From Bacteroidales bacterium (GTDB lineage: Bacteria; Bacteroidota; Bacteroidia; Bacteroidales; F082), in NCBI GenBank assembly GCA_017548125.1, contig JAFYNK010000010.1, positions 1 through 50,237 on the forward strand: DNA of 50,237 nucleotides, given 5' to 3'. The notes below the pieces were generated by a model. It saw only the letters and a list, made by a program, of their open reading frames with translations. It had not been told where the DNA came from and ran no database searches. Positions 1 to 6,664 of the stretch are shown one piece after another. The first letter of the stretch is position 1. Each line of letters starts with the position of its first letter. The translations under genes were made by a program, and so were the position numbers.

Positions 1-1
1 G

Positions 2-1753
2 ACACCAAGTCACCAAGTCGCCGAGAATTTGTCGGTGACTTCTCCCCAAACGACCTCGGAGTCTCAGTATCTCGGCGACTCTGCGTCTTTCCACGAATCC
101 CAGATTCGTATAGCAGACTCCTTATATAAAAACTATCTCCCACAATACAACTTCGACGAAGTAAAAGCTGCGATGGAGTTCTTTGATTCTATCAGGAATG
201 ATGAATTAGCAATTAGGAATTATGGCGGACGAAAAGCAATTCCTAATTCCACATTCCTAATTCCTAATTATCAATGCGCTAAAGCGCATTACTACCACGC
301 CGTTGGTCTCACGGAAAAAGACGACATTGTAGGAGCCTGCGAACATTATCTCATCGCTTTGGAAATTATGGAAGAAATGATGGCTAATGACAAAAGGCTA
401 AAGGCTAAAGGGAAGAAATCTACTGACAATCCGGAGGATTATGAAAAGATAAGGTTTGTGGCGTTGATTTGTAATAGACTTGGAAGATTATTCTATAATG
501 AAAGCTATTGTGATTTGGCAATTTTTAAATATAAGAAAGCATTAGGATACATTGAGTTTTTAAAAGATAAACAGGCTGAAGCAAATGTACTTAAAGAATT
601 AGGCAACTCATATCAACTCTCCAACAAACCTGATAGTGCGTTGTATTATTACAAAGAATCACTAAAGTGCAATTCGAGTTTACCTAACAAGTTAGATATT
701 GAGAAAAGTATTGCACAAATTAAGTATTTTAGCAGAAATGAAAAAGATAGTGCATATGCCATGTTAAGAAATAATTTGAACAAAATAGACAACAAAATTG
801 TGAAATATGCATATCATCATACTTTGGGTAATATGTTTTATAAAGATAATGCATACGATTCTGCTCTTTATTATTTGGAGGAAAGTTTAGAAGATAGCAT
901 AATAATAAAAAAACTTGCATTCACTACAACACTTTCCGCCATATACGATTCTATAGGTGATTATGAAAAGAAAGCATATTACGACAATATATCATCAAGG
1001 TTATTTAAAGATAATATCAATGAGGATGTCGAAAAAACAAAAATCCAGGTTCTTTATGAAAATTATAACAAGATAAAAATAGAAAAAGAAAACTTTGAGA
1101 ATAAAATCAAAACAAGAAAAAAAATAATAATGCTAAGTCTTGTTACACTAATTTTAGTTGCATTCATTCTGCTATACATAAAGTATATGCACAGACAACA
1201 AAGCAACAAGTTGAAGAGTGAAATAGACGATTATGTCAACAAGATTGACAATTATTCGAATGATATAGAAAACAAAAATATAATCATAGACCAGAAAGAA
1301 AAGCTGATAAAGGAATATCAGATAACCAACGACAATAAAGACAAGATTATAGACAAACAGAAAAAAGAAATAGATAGAATAAAAACAAGAATAAGCAAAA
1401 AGAATGTTAACGTTGAAGCCTATTACACTTCGGATATATGTAAGAAGATTTTATCGCGAAAAGACAACGATTTTTCATATTTAAAAGAAGAAGAATTGGC
1501 TTTATTATTGGAATCTGCAGACAAACATTTAGACAATATTTCCTACAGATTACAAAACAGCTTTCCTGAACTTAACAAAAAAGACATATATACAATTTGT
1601 TTGCTTATTCTAAATTTAGAAAAGAAGCTGCCTGTTCTGTTGGGTAAAAATCCTAAGACTATATGGGTTAGATTACACAGGCTAAAAAATATTATGGGCG
1701 TAGAATCAAACCAAGATTTGTTTATATACATAAAAGATAATTTTCTCAACTGA
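2..1753 (+). CDS. TPR membrane regulator with C-terminal DNA-binding-like domain (5' end open)
   Basis: The reading frame is open to the window edge. A TTG at 29 is the first possible start inside the window, so the N-terminus is probably missing or lies just upstream. The N-terminal half holds tetratricopeptide-like helical pairs (for example around residues 140-240 and 255-330, with repeated D-SALYYxxESL motifs). One membrane helix follows at about residues 365-387, then a basic coiled coil (about 390-455), then a C-terminal domain (about 460-574) with the pattern LNKKDIYTICLLILNLE...LLGKNPKTIWVRLHRLK. That pattern resembles the LuxR/HTH-like tail of Bacteroidetes TPR regulators. By family analogy it is a membrane-anchored transcription regulator sensing through its TPR part. 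It lies just upstream of several secreted-protein genes that share a promoter box and is the obvious candidate to control them (inference). Low-complexity, word-like repeats occupy codons 1-40 and 60-135. Confidence 0.75.
   Translation, partial: TPSHQVAENLSVTSPQTTSESQYLGDSASFHESQIRIADSLYKNYLPQYNFDEVKAAMEFFDSIRNDELAIRNYGGRKAIPNSTFLIPNYQCAKAHYYHAVGLTEKDDIVGACEHYLIALEIMEEMMANDKRLKAKGKKSTDNPEDYEKIRFVALICNRLGRLFYNESYCDLAIFKYKKALGYIEFLKDKQAEANVLKELGNSYQLSNKPDSALYYYKESLKCNSSLPNKLDIEKSIAQIKYFSRNEKDSAYAMLRNNLNKIDNKIVKYAYHHTLGNMFYKDNAYDSALYYLEESLEDSIIIKKLAFTTTLSAIYDSIGDYEKKAYYDNISSRLFKDNINEDVEKTKIQVLYENYNKIKIEKENFENKIKTRKKIIMLSLVTLILVAFILLYIKYMHRQQSNKLKSEIDDYVNKIDNYSNDIENKNIIIDQKEKLIKEYQITNDNKDKIIDKQKKEIDRIKTRISKKNVNVEAYYTSDICKKILSRKDNDFSYLKEEELALLLESADKHLDNISYRLQNSFPELNKKDIYTICLLILNLEKKLPVLLGKNPKTIWVRLHRLKNIMGVESNQDLFIYIKDNFLN
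199..275. repeat. Inverted short-word repeat inside a coding sequence
   Basis: Copies of AATTAGGAATTA and its complement TAATTCCTAATT lie within the TPR regulator gene, forming a potential hairpin. The same word is found between genes at 44635-44671 and 46195-46221. It is read through in frame and encodes an Ile-Pro-Asn-rich stretch. A second word, GGCTAAA, repeats at about 395-413 in the same gene. Confidence 0.7.
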
Positions 1754-1848
1754 TATAAAATTCAATTACAAAACCAAAATTTACCATATAATTGAATTTC
1801 AGTTGATTAATATTATACAAAATACCCTAAAATGCCCTATTTTTTTTC

Positions 1849-1879
1849 TTGACAACACTGATATTACAACATAACTTTG
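1849..1879 (+). promoter_or_regulatory. Bacteroidetes-type promoter
   Basis: TTG at 1849-1851 (within TTTTCTTGACAA), 20 bp spacer, then TAACTTTG at 1872-1879, a full match to the TAnnTTTG -7 element. It lies 26 bp before the ATG at 1906. The sequence upstream of the -33 element resembles the two promoters at 2275 and 4066. Confidence 0.7.
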
Positions 1880-1905
1880 CTATAATCATTAACCTTTTCA
1901 AAGTT

Positions 1906-2211
1906 ATGGTAAGAAAAAAAATAATTGTTTTGTTGATTGTATTGTTCCAATTAGGCATAATTACAGGAGCAAAAGAAATTTCCTCAAAAGAGGGAGTTGA
2001 TGTTTTGGCAACTAAAGAGAACACCCAAAACAGTACTGAATTCCGCACCAACACCATCTCCGCTGACATTACCGGTCACACTTTAACTATCACCTTCAAT
2101 GATAATGTGGGAATAGCTCATATTGTCATTAAAGATTCTAATGGTGTTTATATCGACAGAGAGAATGTCTTCTCAACACCAGATTATTCAACTTTATTTA
2201 GGAGTTGTTGA
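1906..2211 (+). CDS. Short secreted DUF3244-like protein, probably C-terminally truncated
   Basis: About 101 residues. ATG 1906 is preferred over the upstream in-frame ATG at 1849, because 1849 lies inside the promoter and 1906 begins a clean signal peptide (MVRKKIIVLLIVLFQLGIITG). The mature part contains a beta-strand pattern, ADITGHTLTITFNDNVGIAHIVIKDSNG, typical of small secreted Bacteroidales DUF3244-type proteins. Family members usually continue with another 25-35 residues (an L-x-G-F-x-x-GEYxI-like end). Here the frame stops at RSC shortly after the middle strands, and no continuation is visible in the other frames before 2250. It is either a shortened member or a decaying gene. It sits between the TPR regulator and the GLUG-like protein. 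Family call moderate; function unknown. Confidence 0.6.
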   Translation: MVRKKIIVLLIVLFQLGIITGAKEISSKEGVDVLATKENTQNSTEFRTNTISADITGHTLTITFNDNVGIAHIVIKDSNGVYIDRENVFSTPDYSTLFRSC

Positions 2212-2240
2212 TTAAACTTAATGAATATCAAAATGTTAGT

Positions 2241-2306
2241 CTAAAAACTGCATAAAAATGCATAATTTTTTCTCTTGACAAAAGATATTTCACAATAATA
2301 TATTTG
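2241..2306 (+). promoter_or_regulatory. Promoter with upstream TGCAT-N4-ATGCA palindrome
   Basis: TTG at 2275-2277 and TATATTTG at 2299-2306 (21 bp spacer) form a Bacteroidetes promoter. Just upstream is an inverted repeat, TGCAT (2249-2253), AAAA, ATGCA (2258-2262). About 45 bp, from CTAAAAAC through TCTCTTGACAAAAG, is nearly identical to the promoter at 4033-4074, so this is a shared regulatory module and not a chance -33/-7 pair. Confidence 0.7.
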
Positions 2307-2322
2307 CTAACAAAAAAACAAC

Positions 2323-2403
2323 ATGAAATGCATCTTCAAAATAGGGAAAAACAAGTTCATCATACAATAGTTTCTGTAGATAAGCTATATGTTTACAGAA
2401 ACT
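2323..2403 (+). other. Possible leader ORF followed by a hairpin in a 160-nt 5' leader
   Basis: ATG at 2323 opens a 15-codon frame ending in TAG at 2368-2370. The stop overlaps the left arm of a 10-bp perfect hairpin: AGTTTCTGTA at 2369-2378 with TACAGAAACT at 2394-2403. The hairpin lies between the promoter at 2275-2306 and the ATG at 2467. It could be an attenuator-like leader or chance; there is no poly-T after the hairpin. Confidence 0.35.
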
Positions 2404-2466
2404 TTAACTGACATAATAAAAGAAAACACCCGTTCATATTCATCAACATTTTAAAATCTAAGCATC

Positions 2467-3843
2467 ATGAAAAGACTTATTACATTATTAGCCATTTTAG
2501 TCATGGCAACATCCTTGACAGCTCAGGTATCCGTATGGGATGGAAGTTACGAAGAATTCGACGCTTCTAACGAAAAAGGTCTCACCGAAGACAACCCTAT
2601 CCTCATTGAAAACGCAGCGCAGCTGGCTTTCATGTCGCAAAAGCCTTATAGTGCAAACAATAAAAAGTATTACAAACTAACAACCGACATCGACCTTAAC
2701 TATCTTCCTTGGATAGCAATAGGTCTGCTGGGAAACAGCACTTTCTACGGCTATTTCGACGGCGGCAACCATAGCATCAGTAAATTAGAGTTCGCTTTGT
2801 TCAGCTACGCACAAGGTTACATCAAGAATCTCACAATAACAGATACCGATTTCGTGTTTGAAGACGCCGCTGATTATCCTTTCGGTTCCGTCACATTCGG
2901 CGCTTCCAATGACGACGTGCTCGTTATAGAAAACTGCCACAGCTACGCCAACATCACAGTGAAAGACGGATTCAACTTCGCCGTCGGCGGCATAGTGGGC
3001 GAATGCGAAGACAACACCTTTATCTATAACTGCTCCAACCACGGCAACATCAACGTCAATCAGGACGAAGGCACTTATCCTATTGTCGGAGGTATCGGAG
3101 GTTTGGTATTCAACACATCCTTCTGCTACAATACAGGCGACATCAAGGTGGAATCGTCTTCCATCAATAATGTGAAGGTAGGCGGCATTGCAGGATTGGC
3201 AAGCAAAGCTGTCAAGAACTGCTACAACACAGGAAATGTCGAGACAATTGTTTACAACGACGGCACATCCATCACTGGCGGCATCATCGGATATGGCGGC
3301 GGAAACGGAGCGTTACTTTCATGCTATAACGTGGGTAACGTTAAAGGTGACTCATCATCAGGACTTGTTGCATTGGTCGAAAACGAAAACATTTTCGTGG
3401 CTGACAACTGCTTTATGACCGACAGCAACGAAAACAACGGATACGGCGAAGCTGTTTCAGACGACTTCATGAAGAGCGATGAATTTGTCGAGATGCTCAA
3501 CAAGTATGACAACTATTATAAGAAAGATGCCGAACCTTTTGTCAACGAAGGCTATCCTGTATTTGATGCCGACAAGATACCAGCTTTAGACATCAACGGA
3601 ACTATAGGTGTAGGTGAAAACATAGCTGTTGCCAATGTTTCAATCTACCCTAACCCTGCAAACGACTTCATCATGATTGAAACAGAGAATGAGACAGAGA
3701 TAAAGATATATTCCGTCAGCGGACAGATGGTCTTGCGCCAAAGCATCAGCGAAGGTACAAACACTATCGATGTTTCAAAACTCAACAGCGGAATCTATTT
3801 CATCGACCTTGAAGGCGTGATGAATAAGGTTGTCGTAAGATAA
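2467..3843 (+). CDS. Secreted GLUG-repeat-like protein with T9SS sorting domain
   Basis: 458 residues. A signal peptide (MKRLITLLAILVMATSLTAQ) is followed by a typical opening, VWDGSYEEFDASNEKGLTED...IENAAQLAFMS...YYKLTTDIDL, seen in Bacteroidetes proteins with GLUG or parallel beta-helix repeats. Repeats of the form NCxSxAN-V--GGIVG and CYNTGNVE...GGIIGYGG run from about residue 150 to 300. The last about 75 residues (VSIYPNPANDFIMIE...GIYFIDLEGVMNKVVVR) are a T9SS type A sorting domain, so the protein should cross the outer membrane by type IX secretion and be attached to the surface or released. Such proteins are often adhesins; no catalytic motif is visible. It is transcribed alone from the promoter at 2275-2306 and ends at a strong terminator. 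Confidence 0.85.
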   Translation: MKRLITLLAILVMATSLTAQVSVWDGSYEEFDASNEKGLTEDNPILIENAAQLAFMSQKPYSANNKKYYKLTTDIDLNYLPWIAIGLLGNSTFYGYFDGGNHSISKLEFALFSYAQGYIKNLTITDTDFVFEDAADYPFGSVTFGASNDDVLVIENCHSYANITVKDGFNFAVGGIVGECEDNTFIYNCSNHGNINVNQDEGTYPIVGGIGGLVFNTSFCYNTGDIKVESSSINNVKVGGIAGLASKAVKNCYNTGNVETIVYNDGTSITGGIIGYGGGNGALLSCYNVGNVKGDSSSGLVALVENENIFVADNCFMTDSNENNGYGEAVSDDFMKSDEFVEMLNKYDNYYKKDAEPFVNEGYPVFDADKIPALDINGTIGVGENIAVANVSIYPNPANDFIMIETENETEIKIYSVSGQMVLRQSISEGTNTIDVSKLNSGIYFIDLEGVMNKVVVR

Positions 3844-3859
3844 GATTTAAAAGAAACTC

Positions 3860-3890
3860 AGAACCTCAGAATTTTTTCTGGGGTTCTTTT
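3860..3890 (+). terminator. Intrinsic terminator
   Basis: A 12-bp stem, AGAACCTCAGAA (3860-3871) with TTCTGGGGTTCT (3876-3887; one G-U pair), a loop of four T, and a following T run. It lies 17 bp after the stop of the GLUG-like gene. Confidence 0.75.
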
Positions 3891-3930
3891 TAAGTCGCAC
3901 AGCATTTTTAAGTCGCACGGCGGTGCGACT
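3887..3930. repeat. Tandem word TTTTTAAGTCGCAC ending in a palindrome
   Basis: Two copies of TTTTTAAGTCGCAC lie 18 bp apart. The second forms the perfect hairpin AGTCGCAC-GGCG-GTGCGACT (3911-3930). A related word, GCAGATACGTGAGATACG, follows at about 3991 and reappears, diverged and inverted, near 42715-42735. Confidence 0.6.
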
Positions 3931-4032
3931 CTACGTGAGATTGTCTTAACAATTCCAATAGTATCACAAACTATCTTTACTAAAATTACGTGCAGATACG
4001 TGAGATACGCGGGTCAAACGATACAAGAATAA

Positions 4033-4096
4033 CTAAAAACGCATAAAAATGCATAATTTTTTCTCTTGACAAAAGCATTTCAATAGTGTATCTTTG
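4033..4096 (+). promoter_or_regulatory. Promoter, second copy of the shared box
   Basis: TTG at 4066-4068, 20 bp spacer, TATCTTTG at 4089-4096. Upstream is GCAT (4041-4044), AAAA, ATGC (4049-4052). The block from about 4033 to 4074 is almost identical to 2241-2283. The start codon of the following gene is 26 bp downstream of the -7 element. Confidence 0.7.
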
Positions 4097-4122
4097 AAAG
4101 CAAAATACAAAACCAGACCATT

Positions 4123-4728
4123 ATGAAAAGACTTCTTCTGATATCGGCATTATTTTTCTTGTCGTTATGCGTCATTGCGCAGCCAAGCGGCAAGAAACCT
4201 CCAAAAATGCTTTCCACGCAGACGGGATGCGTTTTCCGTTATCCGCCCAAAACGAAGTCTTTTGTAGATATAAACATGGCATATTCACTTGATCCTCAAT
4301 ATTCACTTGGAATAACTGTCGGCCATGTCAAACGTTTCGGATATTATATCAGTGCGATGTCGTGGTGCAGATTCGCCGCCCTGACAACTGATGTGGAATG
4401 CGACATCGACGGTTCTATAGATGGCGAGATGCAGTATTATTCCGGCAAGAGCAGCAACGCCAGGCTGTCGCTGATATGCGGACTTATGTTCCGTTTGTCA
4501 GAACAGACGGCACTGAAGACTGGAATAGGATATGGAACAAGAGCGCTTGCCTGGGAGACAGGCGACGGCAGATGGATAAGAAACGCCTCTTACGGATACG
4601 AGGGCATCGAACTGAACGCAGGCGTACATTTCTTCATCGACAATCTTGACGTATCCTTCGATTTCGTCAGCAGCAGACTGAAAACGTACGAGTTCAAATT
4701 AGGCATCGGCATTAACAAAAACAGATAA
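4123..4728 (+). CDS. Putative outer-membrane beta-barrel protein
   Basis: 201 residues. A clear signal peptide (MKRLLLISALFFLSLCVIAQ) precedes a short basic, Pro-rich stretch. Alternating hydrophobic strands follow (FVDINMAYSLD, YSLGITVGHVKRFGYYISAM, ARLSLICGLMFRL, ALKTGIGYGTRAL, GIELNAGVHFFI, LDVSFDFVSS, YEFKLGIGIN), as in small eight-strand OmpA/OMP-type barrels. No family is recognised with certainty. It is the first gene of a two-gene unit: the lipoprotein gene starts 4 bp after its stop, so the two may function together at the outer membrane (inference). It is driven by the promoter at 4066-4096. Confidence 0.6.
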   Translation: MKRLLLISALFFLSLCVIAQPSGKKPPKMLSTQTGCVFRYPPKTKSFVDINMAYSLDPQYSLGITVGHVKRFGYYISAMSWCRFAALTTDVECDIDGSIDGEMQYYSGKSSNARLSLICGLMFRLSEQTALKTGIGYGTRALAWETGDGRWIRNASYGYEGIELNAGVHFFIDNLDVSFDFVSSRLKTYEFKLGIGINKNR

Positions 4729-4732
4729 GGAT

Positions 4733-6544
4733 ATGAAAGACGCTTTGTTGTTCGCAATGCTTTTGATATGTGTCTTTTTTCATGCATGCAGAAAAGACCC
4801 TAAGCCTGAAGTCTTCAGAATAGCTGAAGTCGAGGCGGTGGCATCATCAGAGAGCGCAGAGATAAAGGGCTCCTATGTCTTCAGCAGCATTCCAGATGAA
4901 ATGAAGATATTATACGGAAAGAAAGACGATATATCTGACGCCGCAGCTTCTGAAGTTGAGGTGAATGGCGATGAGTTTAAGGTGATAATTGATAATCTTG
5001 AAAGTAAAGTCAACTATTATTACTGTTTCGAATGCGTAGCGTCGCACAGCTCCATAAGGACGCCGACAGAATCTTTCATGACGCTGGCCGGCAAGCCTAT
5101 AGTCGTGACTAACGACATATCCGACATAAGTACAGAGACAGCAAAAGGAGGCGGCTCCATAACCGATGACGGAGGAGCGGAGGTGACGGCACGAGGCATC
5201 TGCTGGAGCGTCAATCCGAATCCGACGACAGACGACTATCATACTACAGATGGCAGCGGGACAGGCGAGTTTGCAAGCGAGATGACAAAGCTGTATTCAA
5301 ACACAGAATATTATGTAAGAGCGTACGCCACCAATGAAGCGGGAACGGCTTACGGAGAGCAGAAGATCTTTACGACAGAAGTAGGACTGCCTACCGTCAT
5401 GACATTGGAAGTAAGTGCCATAATGGATTCCACGGCGAGATGCGGCGGCATCGTCACCAACAACGGAGGTTCGGAGATAACGGCAAGAGGAGTCTGCTGG
5501 GGAACGGTCAAGTTCCCGACGTTGAGTAGTCCGCATACAAACGACGGAACAGGAACTGGAGAGTTTGCAAGCGAGATGAGCGGAATGAGACCTAACACGG
5601 AATATTATGTGAGAGCTTACGCCACCAATGCAGCAGGCACGATATACGGCGACAACATCAAATTCACCACGATAGGTTTTCCAATGGTCAGCATCGTAGA
5701 TATATCAGATATAAGAAGGACTTCCGCTGCAGTTGTTGCATACGTCACTTATCATGGAGGGACAGACGTGACGGCACGAGGCATCTGCTGGAGCGTCAAT
5801 CCGAATCCGACGACTGATGACTATCATACTACAGACGGAAAAGGCACAGGAGAATTTTCAACAGAAATGACAGAGCTGATTCCCAATACCAAATATTATG
5901 TAAGGGCTTACGCTACCAATGAATTGGGAACGGCTTACGGAGATGAGGAAAGTATTATCACTGTGCCAGAAGAACAGGAACCTACAGGATATATCAACGG
6001 TTATCCATACGTAGATCTCGGACTGCCCTCAGGATTGAAATGGGCGATGCATGATGTAGGAGCTTCGTCTATCACTGATTTCGGAGATGCATACGCTTGG
6101 GGCGAGATAGAGACAAAATCATCATACACTCCAGAAAACTGCACCTCGTTCAGCATTACTGAAGATATATCAGGCGATCCCCGTTATGATGCTGCAAGAG
6201 CGAAATGGAGCAGCACATGGAGAATGCCTACAATTGATGAAGCGATAGAACTTGGTAAATATTGTGCATTTAGGTGGATAATATATGATGGGGCTATGTG
6301 CTTAATGGTTACCGGACCAAACGGTAATTATATTTTTTTACCTGCAAGAAATTATTACGAGATATTAGATGTACTTTATGCTACTTGCTGGACATCTACA
6401 CCTTCTATGACAACTTATTATGATCATCCCAAAGCATATTCAATATCATCACATAATTTTAATTTAAATAACGCACCGTACAGTAATTTTGATTCACTGC
6501 AAGATCGTTGGCGGGGCGGAAATATTCGTCCAGTGTCTGATTGA
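4733..6544 (+). CDS. FN3-like repeat lipoprotein with C-terminal FISUMP (C-type-lectin-like) domain
   Basis: 603 residues. The N-terminus is a lipoprotein signal (LLICVFFHACRKD; Cys about residue 19). A degenerate repeat at about 25-115 is followed by three clear repeats of about 97 residues (about 119-215, 216-312, 313-405). Each contains T-A-x-GG-x-x--GG-E-x-TARGICW, GTGEFASEM, and NTEYYVRAYATNxxGTAYG, a fibronectin-like module common in Bacteroidetes. From about 421 onward the pattern YVDLGLPSGLKWA...YAWGE...WRMPTIDEAIEL...VTGPNGNYIFLPA...CWTSTP...NIRPVSD matches the Fibrobacter-succinogenes-major-paralogous-domain type (FISUMP), a C-type-lectin/FGE-related fold also present in the lipoprotein at 47752-49296. 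Probably surface-exposed with a binding role. Base composition becomes clearly AT-richer from about 6240, in the last third of the FISUMP domain. Confidence 0.75.
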   Translation: MKDALLFAMLLICVFFHACRKDPKPEVFRIAEVEAVASSESAEIKGSYVFSSIPDEMKILYGKKDDISDAAASEVEVNGDEFKVIIDNLESKVNYYYCFECVASHSSIRTPTESFMTLAGKPIVVTNDISDISTETAKGGGSITDDGGAEVTARGICWSVNPNPTTDDYHTTDGSGTGEFASEMTKLYSNTEYYVRAYATNEAGTAYGEQKIFTTEVGLPTVMTLEVSAIMDSTARCGGIVTNNGGSEITARGVCWGTVKFPTLSSPHTNDGTGTGEFASEMSGMRPNTEYYVRAYATNAAGTIYGDNIKFTTIGFPMVSIVDISDIRRTSAAVVAYVTYHGGTDVTARGICWSVNPNPTTDDYHTTDGKGTGEFSTEMTELIPNTKYYVRAYATNELGTAYGDEESIITVPEEQEPTGYINGYPYVDLGLPSGLKWAMHDVGASSITDFGDAYAWGEIETKSSYTPENCTSFSITEDISGDPRYDAARAKWSSTWRMPTIDEAIELGKYCAFRWIIYDGAMCLMVTGPNGNYIFLPARNYYEILDVLYATCWTSTPSMTTYYDHPKAYSISSHNFNLNNAPYSNFDSLQDRWRGGNIRPVSD

Positions 6545-6594
6545 AAGATTCTGGTTTAAGGTTAACTGAACCACTAACTCCTAACATAAAAAAC

Positions 6595-6639
6595 TTTAGC
6601 CATTAGCCATTAGCCTTTCGCCATTTTTCACTATCTTTG
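6595..6639 (+). promoter_or_regulatory. -7 element preceded by a TTAGCCA word array
   Basis: TATCTTTG at 6632-6639 is a good -7 element 25 bp before the ATG at 6665. No canonical TTTG is found about 20 bp upstream. That position is occupied by the short tandem word TTAGCCATTAGCCATTAGCC (about 6597-6616). Confidence 0.5.
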
Positions 6640-6664
6640 CCACTTATTAATTAATAAATCTATT

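Noticed and set aside
3887-3930. tRNA or small structured RNA gene
   Set aside because: Only one short hairpin and a tandem word; no cloverleaf or conserved RNA motif.
4733-6544. Diversity-generating retroelement target
   Set aside because: The fold is suitable, but no reverse transcriptase or template repeat is in the window; kept only as a point to check.
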